From Persicaria tinctoria (Eukaryota; Streptophyta; Magnoliopsida; Caryophyllales; Polygonaceae), in assembly GCA_037127255.1 (NCBI GenBank), contig JBANSL010000018.1:11381175-11445174 (forward strand): 64,000 nucleotides of DNA. Reading direction: 5' to 3'. Each line of letters opens with the position of its first letter. Position 1 is the stretch's first letter. Of this stretch, positions 1 to 9,714 are shown in pieces. The notes beneath the pieces were generated by a model. It saw only the letters and a program-made list of their open reading frames with translations, was not told the origin of the DNA and made no database searches. Made by a program: the position numbers and the translations under genes.

Positions 1-372
1 GATTTGCTAATGGTTTCTGGATGAGGACCAAAAAGTCATGGATGTCATTAGGTCTTATTTATTGCATCTTAAGCACGTTTTACTTGCTGGGAGAGATAAT
101 TAAGCATGAATGCATGATCCTTTGCTATTAAGGAATATTAAATTAAATGTGATTATCTTCTTTCAATTACTTATTTACATGTAGGCTAGTAATGTTCCAT
201 TTGATCCCATCTTTCTGCATTTTTAGTTAGGTGGATTCATAATTGACTGTATTCAATTGAGCTAGATATTTTTCATACCGAATTCTGCACTGGTTTGATA
301 CAGTGTTAACATCTGCTATACATACTTGATACTTCAAGTTTGAGGTCTTAAAATAACTGTTCTGTCACCTAG
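1..372 (+). other. Intron sequence upstream of the first visible COR27/28-like exon
   Basis: No open frame consistent with the downstream gene is visible here. The stretch is AT-rich and ends in an acceptor-like AG at 371-372, directly before an in-frame exon. I read it as intron whose 5' part, and the gene's first exon, lie outside the window. Confidence 0.5.
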
Positions 373-1598
373 GATTCGGTTGCATGGACGGATGAGAAGC
401 ATAGCATGTATCTTAAGTCTATGGAAGCTTCATTTGTGCACCAACTGTACAATTCGTGCAGGCAAGGTGAACCAGCTGGACTGGGCCAGGTATTGTTCGC
501 TCATTGACCTTTCTTACTTCGATCATCTCTTATTGGATCTGTACATCCTCTCAATACTCGTATGTTGATTCTGTGTTATTTGATCAGCCTAAAGCTCACC
601 AGCACGGTAAATGGCAGAAAACGTTCTACAAAACTTCTCCATACACCCATTTTAGAGCACTGGATAATGATGCCTTTGAGCAGCAACCTTTGGGCTTTGG
701 AGGGCAGATGTTATCTTCACGCGGATCGGAAAATATCACGAGGATGTTGGTAGATGGGGAACATCATCAAGTTTCATTGAACTTGAATGAAGGTAGCTTA
801 TGATAGATTCCTAATAATTGCAAGTTATTTTATTAGACGCCTAAAGTTCATGATTATAGTGGTGGCACATTAAAGTAAGAGGTTCTCTTAGATATTTTCC
901 GAGACAGGGTTCCTATTATCACAGTTTGTTTCTTGATTTCCCATGTGATTTGTCTGCACTACTATAGTTCATATGTTGACTGAAATATCTAGCTGCCTTG
1001 ATATCTCCTCCTGTTGAGATAGGATGTTTATGAATGCCTTTGGGTAGATACTGTAACCTTCTTGGTTGTTAAATAATAGGTGCTACTGAGCATGTTACAG
1101 GGCTCTCCTAGATGCCCTTCTGATATAAATGGTACCCCAATTAAATGCAAAAGTGATGACATAATTTCACATGTGGTAGTAACTAGTAAGTGACTATGCA
1201 AATAAGATAAGGCCAGTTTCTTTAGCATCGTTACTTTCCAAGTGCTAATTCAGTTTTGTTGTGGCATTGTCTGCAGAGGTTTCTGATCAGAACTTTGTGA
1301 ATGAGGATTATGAAAACCGAGCTGCAAGTGGGCAAAGGGCAAAAAGGGTAAGGACTCTGGATGCCTCGGCTGCAAGCAGTAATGACCAAGTAAGAAGCCT
1401 GCAAAAATATCACGCCTAGAGGAATATTGCAGTAACTTACTATATCTTCTATCACTGACTGCATTATGCATTTTTCAGGTGGTTCCATTTGGTGTATCCC
1501 AGTTGGTAAGGCAAGACCATGATGAAGGCTGCTCTGATTCGCAGGATAGAATGATGGAGAGTAGTGAGCAGGCAGCGAAAACTGAGAGCGCTTTCTGA
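373..1598 (+). CDS. COR27/COR28-like cold- and light-regulated protein, 5'-partial, four exons visible
   Basis: Visible exons are 373-489, 588-792, 1277-1389 and 1479-1598. All junctions are GT-AG and the phases agree (0, 1, 0), giving 184 residues and a TGA stop. The first exon encodes WTDEKHSMYLKSMEASFV followed by HQLYNS, which I recognise from the plant COR27/COR28 family. The third contains VSDQNFVNED and an AKR basic patch, also typical. In Arabidopsis, COR27 and COR28 are small nuclear proteins that link cold and light to the circadian clock and interact with COP1. A VP dipeptide occurs near the C-terminus (VVPFG), but I cannot say whether it is a COP1-binding VP motif. The first exon is missing because the window starts inside the gene. 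Family assignment is from memory of conserved motifs; the exon structure is read directly from sequence. Confidence 0.62.
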
Positions 1599-1984
1599 AT
1601 GTCGTATCTGGTTTTGATATGAGGGTGGCAGAAAGTGAAGTACGGGTCCTTGCAGTGTTCCATTTTTAGAGATTCTTACGCGACAGTAACGCAATATTCT
1701 TCCGTGAAGCAATTGGGGAGGAAGACAAAGCTGATGAAGCCCCAATTCTGAATCAACTTAAAGCCTTCTCCTATCCGGGTTTTTTTCGTGTGAGTTACTT
1801 CTATTAAGAGATGCGTTTATGTAGGAAGGGTAGGCTTGTTGTCTACCAGTACCAGCTGACAGAGAATGTACATAACTTGAGTAGTTTTATGAGCTGGTGT
1901 AGTTTGCGAATTGCTTATTGTTTCTTTTTATTGATGTCTTCAATCTATAACTAGAAAATGGGAATTTTGTGTTAGTGAGTAGGC
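1599..1984 (+). other. 3' UTR and downstream flank of the COR27/28-like gene
   Basis: No coding potential follows the TGA at 1596-1598. The stretch is moderately AT-rich and is probably 3' UTR running to about 1950. I see no strong polyadenylation signal that fixes its end. Confidence 0.4.
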
Positions 1985-2117
1985 CAGGACTCCAGGAGGA
2001 ACCATCTCGGGTGGTCGAGCCGGAAAGGACCTCAGAGTAATACTTGAACGTTTCCGGTTCGACTCTTGGATGATCGCTCTCTATTTACTAAAAATCAGGG
2101 GTAGGCCAAAAGGAAGG
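1985..2117 (+). repeat. tRNA-derived SINE, copy 1
   Basis: The stretch contains a Pol III B-box-like GGTTCGACTC and an upstream A-box-like TGGTCGAGCCGG. Its body matches a second locus at 53735-54800: both have a GCCGGAAA/CACCGGAAA block, then CCGGTTCGA, then ATGAYCGCTCTYTATTTAC. Two dispersed copies of one Pol III-type unit is the signature of a tRNA-derived SINE. The 3' side abuts the terminal repeat of a copia remnant at 2118. Confidence 0.55.
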
Positions 2118-2212
2118 TGTGGAAAGGCAAATTGCCGTCTGTTTTTCTTATTGAAACTGAAGAGAAAGTTTACAATATTGAAAGGAAAAGTAACAGCCTT
2201 GGCAATAAATAT
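2118..2212 (-). repeat. Remnant of the 3' LTR of the copia remnant
   Basis: About 95 bases match the segment starting at 4890, including TGTGGAAAGGC and ACAGCCTTGGCAATAAATA. The match stops near 2212, where integrase-coding sequence begins. The copy at 4890 has an extra insertion of about 12 bases. Only one end of the LTR is preserved. Confidence 0.7.
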
Positions 2213-2296
2213 AAAAATTTTGCAAATGATGAATCACTTCTGTTTTAGAGATCATTAGATAAACCCAAACAGAACGAGATAGATCATTAACAATGG

Positions 2297-2466
2297 TAAA
2301 AAAAATAATGGGCACCAGTAGTAGATGGAACCCTGTACGGTCCCAAAACATCAACATGAATCAATTCAAATAGGGCAACGGTAAAAAAAAATAATGGGCA
2401 CCAGTAGTAGATGGAACCCTGTACTGTCCCAAAACATCAACATGAATCAATTCAAATAGGGCAACG
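2297..2466 (-). repeat. 85-base tandem duplication inside the integrase remnant
   Basis: The block from GGTAAAAAAAATAATGGG to ATAGGGCAACG occurs twice in direct tandem, at about 2297-2381 and 2381-2466, with one substitution (TACGG versus TACTG) and a one-base A-run difference. The high identity means it is younger than most damage in this element. Confidence 0.85.
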
Positions 2467-3256
2467 ACTTTATTGCAACTAATAGGAAAAGGGGCACGAG
2501 TTTGCTTGGCTTCAAAACAAATAGTGCAATGTTCAGTTGTTGGTGGTTTAACAACGGAAAGACCAGACAGATAATAAATAGATTGAAATGACGAATGACC
2601 CATACGCTTGTGCCAGAGAACAAAATCAGTTGAAGAGCTCGATGCGGATCTAACAAGAGTAGGTGGCCCTGCACAAGTTCCGACCATCCAGAAGACTCCA
2701 CCCCGGCTTCACCGGCTCCAATCACCGTCCTCGTAAATCGGTCCTGAATCACACACAATTTATCCGTTAAGGTCACAAGCAACCGCTGCTCAGAAATCAA
2801 TGTGAGGAAGGAGATAAGATTGCAATGAAATGAAGGAACCAACAAAACATTGGAAATAATCAAATTCGAGCCAATTGCAACAAAGCTGGACTGCATAGCT
2901 AATGAGACGGATCTGTCAGGTAAAAGAATATGAATTGGAGAAATCAGATGGAGATCATGAAGCAAATCTCGACGACCAGTCATGTGTAATGAAGCCCCTG
3001 TATCCAAGATCCATCGATCAAAAGCCTTACACATCAAATGATCCTAAGACGGATTAGAGGCCTGAAAATTGCGGAACATCTCCATCATGGATGCCCACTG
3101 AGCATCAGTCAATGCCGGATTGAGTGCAGCTCGATCGTGAGCGTTGTAAGTCTGTGAGTTGGAAGGTACAGTCCCAGGGGCGGAGACAGGGCCAGCGGCA
3201 TTGACGACAGCCTGGGACTGAGGCTGACTTCCGTTGTTCGTCGGGGCTAATGGAGG

Positions 3257-3827
3257 TAGGGATGGCAACGGGGCGGGGAGTACCCTCCCCGTCCCCGTTT
3301 GTAAAAAGTCCTCCCGCCCTCGTTCGGGGATAAAAAATATGTCCCCCGTCCCCATCCCCGTCGGGTCCCCGTCCCCGCTTAATTTTCTCCGTTTGCATTC
3401 CCCGCGGGTTTCCCCATTTAAAACTCATGGTTCCCCTCATTTAATAGAAAACTATAAGATATTATTCAAATTATGTAAAAAAATATGACATAAATATTAT
3501 ATATAATATCTCATAAATGTAAATTATAAGGTAAAAGACTAAAAGTTTTAAAATAAAAGCAACATTATTTAAAATTAGGTAAAATCTAAATAAAAACGGA
3601 GATTTTATATTCCCAATCGGGGGATCCCCGCAGGGTTCCCCAACGGGGGCGGGGCGGGGCGGGGATCGGGGTGGGGACTACTATCCCCGTCCCCATCCCC
3701 GTCCCCGCAAGGGGAATTACTTTGGCCCCCATCCCCGTCCACGTCCCCATTTAATTTCCCCATCATCGTCCCCGCAACGGGGATTCCCCACGGGGATTGG
3801 GGAGTCCCCGCCTCATTGCCATCCCTA
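3257..3827 (+). mobile_element. G-rich hAT-type MITE inserted in copia gag
   Basis: The left end is TAGGGATGGCAACGGGGC. The right end, read on the minus strand, is TAGGGATGGCAATGAGGC. Flanks AATGGAGG (3249-3256) and GATTGAGG (3828-3835) agree at 6 of 8 positions, fitting a decayed 8-bp hAT target duplication. Both ends are strongly G/C-skewed, with many CCCCGTCCCC-like units that face each other, around an AT-rich core (about 3430-3600). It carries no transposase. The 571-bp element splits the gag frame, so it arrived after the copia element. Confidence 0.75.
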
Positions 3828-4889
3828 GATTGAGGTGCCGAAGAGGTACCACTTCGAGTCCGAAAGCTAGATTGAGAGGCGGTGGGGTTGTTTTGACGGA
3901 GGTCTGCCCACCAGTCAGGATAACCGATTAATTTAAAGCAGCTACTCACCTCATTGTCCTACTTCTGACAATGGGTACAAGTAAGCTTGGATCGATCGAT
4001 CGAACGGTTGGCGTCGGATTTGCTAAGGGTCCGACCACTCCTATAAGGTTGACGTGCAGCCGCAAACGCAACTGCGTCTGCCCGAGCTTGCTTCTCCAAA
4101 TTAGAAGATTGGGATTGCTCTTCTTGGACTACCAAAGAGTACACCCGATTGCCGGGAAGAGTCTCCATGGAAAAGATCGTGGATCGCATCGTGCCGTAGG
4201 TGGTGGCATCGAGATCCATGAGAAACTGATGAACAAATTCCTTATCTCGTCGTTTCTATAACTTGGGCTTCAAAGCACATGTGCAACCACCACACTCACA
4301 CGAAAGCAGGGGAACATACGTGTTTAGTTCATCCCATAGATGTTGAAGTCGAGCAAAGTAAGCATAGATAGACTGGCCATTCAACTCAGATCGTGCGATC
4401 TTTGTGCGCAACTGATGAATCCGTGGAGCGTTCCCAACTGAGAACCATTGACGAAGAGAATCCCATAAATCTTTCACGTGTCGTTGTATGAAATAGATGA
4501 GCGTAGAGACGGATCTATGGACTGTAAGATCCATCCAACCAACATGGAGTTAACACTCCACCAATCTTCAATCTCATCAGATCCCTCGTCCGGCTTCTGG
4601 AGAGAGCCATCGAGGAAATTGAGTTTTCGCTTTGCCCGAAAGGAGTTGCGCACGTCTTTCTCCCACTCTTGAAAGTTGCTGCCCTTCAGGATAACCGGTG
4701 CGATGTTCGTCCCGGGATTATCCGAAGGATGAAGGTAATAGTAGGACGTTGGATCCAACGTCAATGGCTTCCTCGGCGCAAATGCCGTAGGATTTTCGTC
4801 ATCGCTGCTGCTTCTGGACATGGTCAGATCGATTGATAAAAACATGTTTTTGTGGAAAAGAAAAAAATAGAGGTAATGCTCCGATATCA

Positions 4890-5040
4890 TGTGGAAAGGC
4901 AAATTGCCGACTGTTTTTCTTATTGAAACTGAAGAGAAAGTTTACAATATACTGTATAACCTTTGAAAGGAAAAGTAACAGCCTTAGCAATAAATATAGG
5001 AATATATACAGATAGCACTCAATAGAAGAAACGAGTTTAT
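4890..5040 (-). repeat. 5' LTR fragment of the copia remnant
   Basis: The segment starts TGTGGAAAGGC and matches 2118-2212. It lies directly upstream (in element orientation) of the primer-binding-like site and gag start. The outer LTR end is not found, because LINE-type sequence begins near 5042. Confidence 0.6.
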
Positions 5041-5041
5041 A

Positions 5042-5610
5042 ATTTTTTTTGTTGATAAGGTAAGAATTCGAGGCCAGACAGACCTGACACTTCCAGAGGT
5101 TAACAAAGTCGATAGGCGGCGAACCGTCAAACATACAAACAAAAGTACAAAGGTGCAATACAAAAAGGTGGCAAGAAAGCATATATAAACGAACAAACGA
5201 ACCTAACCCTAAAATGTTGGGGACAACATAGACAATAACCTGATGCCAAGCGCCACAAAACAATGACATCGCTGGTCAGCGGTACATTAGGAGTCTCTGT
5301 GGCCTGTGGGCAGTGAAGATGATCCTCTAAGGAAATTTCTGAATCACGGAATCGCCTAGATACAAACCGTCTCGACCCCAGTCAGACCCGACACCAGAAA
5401 ACATAAATAGCTGTGTCTTTTTCTCGGAAAACAAATAGTCTCAAGATTATGATTATTGTCGCGTAGAAAGCCATAAGTAATAACATTATTATGAAATGAA
5501 ATAGCGGTGAGATTATAATTCCTATCAGTGTGTGAAGGGGTTTTGGAACCAGAGATGTTCCACGCTCTCTTCTCCTCTGTTGCACAACTCACACAATGTT
5601 ACACGGGTTG
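5042..5610 (-). mobile_element. 3'-terminal fragment of a non-LTR (LINE) retrotransposon
   Basis: On the minus strand the sequence ends CTTACCTTATCAACAAAAAAAA, the usual plant LINE 3' end with an A tail (plus-strand T run at about 5042-5050). The upstream part, near 5600-5540, translates to LCELCNRGEESVEHLW, like the zinc-binding (zf-RVT) region that follows LINE reverse transcriptase. The rest is frameshifted. It is a 5'-truncated, inactive copy. Confidence 0.5.
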
Positions 5611-5685
5611 AAATTCGATTCGAAACGGGGTATGAGAACGGAAATGTGATTCGCTACCTCGATCGAATTCGGTACGGTAGAATAT

Positions 5686-5905
5686 TTTTCTTTAACAAAT
5701 TGAATATAGACATTAATTTAAGAATTTATAGGAAAATTTATTATTTTTTGGGTTTTTGTATTGTTTTAATTAATCGGGCCAAATTTATGATTCGGTATTT
5801 TTCTTAAACAAGTTGAATAAAGTCATTAATTTAAGAATTTATAAGAAAAATGATTATTTTTAGTTTTTTTTGTTGTTTTAATTAATTGGCCCAACTTTAT
5901 GATTT
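5686..5905 (+). repeat. Tandem duplication, unit about 110 bp
   Basis: The block containing CATTAATTTAAGAATTTATA, a T-rich stretch, TTGTTTTAATTAAT and GGCCCAA/GGGCCAA occurs twice, at about 5686-5795 and 5797-5905, with scattered substitutions. No coding potential is seen. The flanks (5610-5690 and 5905-6040) show nothing I recognise. Confidence 0.7.
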
Positions 5906-6040
5906 TATTTGGATTGTATTATCTAAATGGGTCTAGGTTAGTAAACTCTTATCCTCCCTTCTCTCATCTCCTTCTTTCTCTGGAAGCCGTTTTTGAAATG
6001 CTCTTCCCTCGTTGCCAAAACATCTAATTCATTTTTCTCC

Positions 6041-6747
6041 TCCTCTCTTTTCTGTTCTTCCCACCTCCCAACCGTGTATGCTCTATTGGCACTCGCCACT
6101 CTCCAAAAGGGCTTGTTAATTGGGTTCGGTACATTTACCGAATTGGTTCGAGTTTCCGATCGGATTGGATTCGACGAACCCGGTAAGGAGTTCGTATGCA
6201 CGTACCACGAATCCAGCTTCAGTGGCACACACACAAGGTCAAGGTCAAATGACGCCTCTTGCAAGTTGCACTTGCAATGTACCAACAAGGCCAACAACTT
6301 CATTAATCCGAAGTTCATACTAAACTTAGTCGAACCTCGCTCTGATACCAGGTTGAACACGGCTGGGTCCGATGGGGCTAAAAGACAAGCTAGAAGGAAG
6401 TTGGGTGCAGACTCATGTATGAAAGACACGAATAACATATTCATGATATCTCAACTTTTTCAACATTGGATAACTCCATACTCCAACACTCTTATCAATA
6501 CCAAGAAGACAACTTTGTTCCAAACAAGGGGGACATTTTATATTGATTGAGGTTCAACAACATATCTTCTCTTTTGCTATCTCCTTTTTTTATACCAATG
6601 ACGATTGCTTTGTGTATGACATAAAAGCACACAGGTACTTTCAAACAAGATCTCTAATCATCAACGATTCAACAAGCCCTTTTGGAGAGTGGCGAGTGCC
6701 AATAAAGCATACACGGTTGGGAGGTGGGAAGAACAGAAAAGAGAGGA
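6041..6747. repeat. Inverted repeat, 77-bp arms with 553-bp spacer
   Basis: Arm 6041-6117 and arm 6671-6747 are reverse complements with one mismatch; they contain CCCACCTCCCAACCGTG and its complement. The spacer has open frames on both strands but no recognisable protein. No target duplication was found at the arm ends. It may be the termini of an unidentified element or an inverted local duplication. Confidence 0.75.
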
Positions 6748-7209
6748 TGTTGGATCTTAGAGCAATCCCCAAGAGATTCTCCAAAATAGAGAATGGAGAG
6801 AAAATATGGAGATTATTCTCTAAATTTAGAGAAAACTCTATATATGTTTGGGGTGAATTCTATAATGGGGAAGTTGTTGGAATGAGGCAAAAAAATATTC
6901 AGAATATTTAACTTATAATTCTCTATTTTGAAGATTGTTTTAGGGATGCTCTTGGGCATGCTTTTAATCATCCAAGATGGCAGGAGTATATACTTGCAAG
7001 TGTGTTTTCGTTTAGGGATATACTCCATCCGTTCAAAATTATAAGTCCTTTACTCCTTTTAGGTGTTTGCCCACATATTAAAGAAAGCACAAAAGTGTTA
7101 CTTTTATACCCCTCATTAATTATCCACAACCACTAACAACCAATAACATTTCATAAAACAAGTCAAAAAGTTACTTTTCTCTTAACCCAATGCCTAGAAA
7201 ACCTAAAAT

Positions 7210-7394
7210 TGTTATAATATATATTATTTATGGATGTACAAGGTTTACTTAGGAAAGTTTTATCTTTTAGTAAAGATCTCGTTCTTGGAGCCTAAGGAAG
7301 TTAGGCCTATATATTGTATTTGGTGATTCCCCAGAACGTACAATTCGAATAGAATCAATCTCTTATTCTCCCCTTATTCTTCTATTTTATTACA
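7210..7394 (+). repeat. 5' LTR of the copia element
   Basis: 185 bp, TGTTATAAT to TTATTACA, followed at once by the primer-binding site. A TATATATT stretch near 7311 could serve as the TATA element. Identical to the 3' LTR apart from the MITE there. Confidence 0.93.
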
Positions 7395-7409
7395 CGTTAT
7401 CAGCACGAG
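7395..7409 (+). other. Primer-binding site of the copia element
   Basis: CGTTATCAGCACGAG directly follows the 5' LTR. The same motif (CGTTATCAGCACGA) follows the 5' LTR of the second copia-type element at 47275, so the two share a priming tRNA. I do not assign the tRNA. Confidence 0.7.
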
Positions 7410-7631
7410 GGTTTGCTCTTTGACTTTGATCCGAGGGTTTGCTTTTTGGCCTTGATCCGGTACGTGCTTCCCCCCCTCTCTATTCACGGTAATTGTTCAT
7501 GGCGAAAATTCGATCTCTGTTCTCCGTATTTATGAACTCTCGAAATTAATTACTGCAAAAGTCGATTACGTAGTTAATTGAAGTTCATGTTTGCCGTCTT
7601 TCTGATGTTACCGATGCTACTGTTTGCCGTT

Positions 7632-7633
<2 letters not shown>

Positions 7634-7690
<57 letters not shown>
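7634..7690. repeat. (TA)n microsatellite in the copia leader
   Basis: An uninterrupted AT dinucleotide run of about 57 bases lies between the primer-binding site and gag. Confidence 0.95.
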
Positions 7691-7692
<2 letters not shown>

Positions 7693-8120
7693 AATTGAAA
7701 TTTTCTGTTTGCAGTCATTAAATCACATTCATTAGCCTATGTTTGCTACATGTATATCTGATTGCTATATATGCTTTCTATGTGGGTTGTTAATGGGGGA
7801 TTTCTACAAGTTCGCACCTTTATATGGTGAAGTTCTAATTGCAATATATCTATCTCGTTACCTCTTTTGGCTTAAGTTAATATTATAGGGTTATATCATC
7901 CATGAATTAATTGCTTGATCAATTGATTATTCTTATATAGCGTGCTACAACATCATCGTAAAACATAATTGCTTGATCGCCTATATATCTATTATATCGT
8001 TTCTACATGCCTCGTTTCTTTGTATATCATTACCATCGATTAGCTCTTATCAAAGTTTTTATCTTTATATATATAGTTTCTATATGCATATCATATACTC
8101 ATATTTTTATCATACCAGAC

Positions 8121-9230
8121 ATGTCGAATCTCGCAAGGTTGGAGTTCTCTGCACTTGATGTTTCCGGAAGAAACTACTTGACATGGGTACTTGATGCGGA
8201 ACTCCACCTGTCTAGCCACAATTTGGGAGAAACAATCAAAGAAAAGTCTACAACATCCGATCAGGATAAAGCAAAAGCAATGATTTTGCTAAGGCACCAC
8301 CTTCATGAGGATTTAAAGGCCCAATATCTAACGATTAAGAATCCACACGAACTCTGGAAGAGTTTGAAAGATCGGTTTGAACACCAGAAGACTATTACCT
8401 TGCCTCGGGCTAGGTATGAATTTATGCATCTTCGGTTGCAGGATTTCAAGAAGGTTCATGACTACAACTCGGAGTTGTGTCGTATTGCCTCTATCCTAGA
8501 TCTATGTGGAGAAACTATCACAGATTCAGATAAGTTGGAGAAAACACTCTCTACATTCCATGCTTCAAATCTCGTACTCCAGCAGCAGTATAGAGAAAAG
8601 GGGTTCAAGACATATTCAGAGCTCCTCACATGCCTAATTTTGGCCGAAGAAAATAACCAATTGCTTCTAAACAATCACCACAATCGACCAACCGGTTCGA
8701 AACCGCTTCCCGATCGATCGCTAAATATGCCAGAAGTAAATGCAACCTCATCACGTAGAGGACGTGGAAGAGGACGTGGGCAATCTCGTGGTCGCGGTCG
8801 TGGTCGTGGTCGAGGTCGTGGTCGTAGTTACGGTCAAGGTCATGAAAAAGACCAGGGACAAAAGCAAGGTAACGCATGATCCAATCATGATGTTCAAAAG
8901 AAGCATGGAAACAAATTCAAGAAGCAAAATCAACATGAAAGGCATTCTCAAGTTGATAAATCTGCACCTCAAACTGAAAACCTCTGCTATAGATGTGGAA
9001 TAGCGGGACACTGGTCGCGCACATGTCGCACTGCACCGCACCTGGTTGAATTATATCAAAAGTCTTTGAAGTCAAAAGACAAAGATGCAGAGACAAATTT
9101 TGCAACTGTCAAAGGTCCAGGAAAGACCCATTTGGAGGCTGCTGATTTCTTCAAACAAGCTAATGAGACCAAAACGGTTACTGAGAGAGAGTCCAACTAT
9201 GACGACGATGATGATGATCTCCTAAATTAG
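8121..9230 (+). pseudogene. Copia gag with one in-frame stop
   Basis: The start is ATG 8121 (MSNLARLEFSALDVSG), where homology to plant copia gag begins; an upstream in-frame ATG at 8007 gives only a non-homologous, AT-rich-coded extension. Seen in order: the gag domain (NYLTWVLDAEL, LWKSLKDRFEHQ), an Arg/Gly-rich basic stretch (about 8755-8830) and a zinc knuckle CYRCGIAGHWSRTC at 8985-9026 that binds RNA. The frame is interrupted by TGA at 8877-8879, codon 253, between the RG stretch and the knuckle. The frame continues unbroken afterwards to TAG at 9228-9230, after an acidic tail. A CGA to TGA transition is the simplest explanation. Product without the knuckle would be about 252 residues. 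Confidence 0.88.
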
Positions 9231-9714
9231 TGGCAGCCGTCCTTATTTAAGTTTGATATTTTTGGCTTATTATTGTTCTTCTTAGGATTATTTTATTACG
9301 GTATTTTTGATGATTTCGGCATTTAGGACTAGTTGATTATTAAAGTATTTTGCTTCAAATCGTTATGGAATTAATTATTGAACTATTTTGATTTACACTA
9401 GTTAATGATTACAACATTTGATATTTTGCTTTCGTTTAAGCTTTAAGACTAATCTCATGAAGACATTCCAGTTGATTACGGAATTAATTATTGAACTATT
9501 TTGCTTCAAATCATGAAGACATTCCAGTTGATTATTACGGCATTTGATATTTTACGGCAATTAGCCTTTGTCTAAGTTTTAGCCTTGTTTAAGACTATTA
9601 TGATTATTAAATGATTATTTTTCAAATCTTTATGGAGTGTGAAATTGATATTTTGACTATTGAATTATTTATTATGAATTTGATATTTATATATGTTCGT
9701 GTGTATATATAGAT
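9231..9714 (+). other. Non-coding spacer between copia gag and pol
   Basis: 484 bp, AT-rich, with many stops in all frames. It contains an internal direct repeat: CATTCCAGTTGATTACGG at about 9466 and CATTCCAGTTGATTATTACGG at about 9520, each beside TTGAACTATTTTGCTTCAAA-type sequence. Most copia elements have gag and pol fused in one frame, so this gap is unusual. Confidence 0.7.

Larger units (their letters stand above)
2213..4821 (-). pseudogene. Broken copia gag-protease-integrase polyprotein
   Basis: The frame starts at ATG 4821 (MSRSSSDDENP). It reads a copia N-terminal gag domain (GSNFQEWEKDVRNSF, WDSLRQWFSVGN), a zinc-knuckle remnant (CTHCQK), the protease motif ILDTGAS near 3005, the GAG-pre-integrase motif WHKRMGHSS near 2610 and the integrase start VDVLG near 2440. 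It is broken by a frameshift near 4475, in-frame stops near 4256 and 3959, the MITE at 3257-3827, an 85-base tandem duplication at 2297-2466, and loss of everything after the first part of integrase. It cannot encode a working polyprotein. In an intact element the product would package RNA and integrate cDNA in the nucleus. Confidence 0.8.
2118..5040 (-). mobile_element. Truncated Ty1/copia retrotransposon remnant (minus strand)
   Basis: Matching terminal segments begin at 2118 and 4890; both start TGTGGAAAGGCAAATTG and share about 90 bases. Between them, on the minus strand, lie a primer-binding-like site (about 4889-4878, TGATATCGGAGC, close to the initiator-Met type TGGTATCAGAGC), gag, an aspartic protease motif (DTGAS), the GAG-pre-integrase region and the start of integrase. 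The rest of integrase, reverse transcriptase and RNase H are absent, and the integrase fragment runs into about 95 bases of 3' LTR. An internal deletion has removed the catalytic half. A hAT MITE sits in gag, and the 5' LTR is cut off by a LINE fragment near 5042. Confidence 0.8.

Noticed and set aside
5938..6550. Long overlapping frames on both strands (168 and 185 codons)
   Set aside because: Neither resembles a known protein. They lie in the spacer of an inverted repeat and have no supporting splice or start context.
8626..9041. Minus-strand frames rich in Thr or Asp/His in the copia gag region
   Set aside because: Produced by the repetitive Arg/Gly-coding stretch read in the wrong strand.
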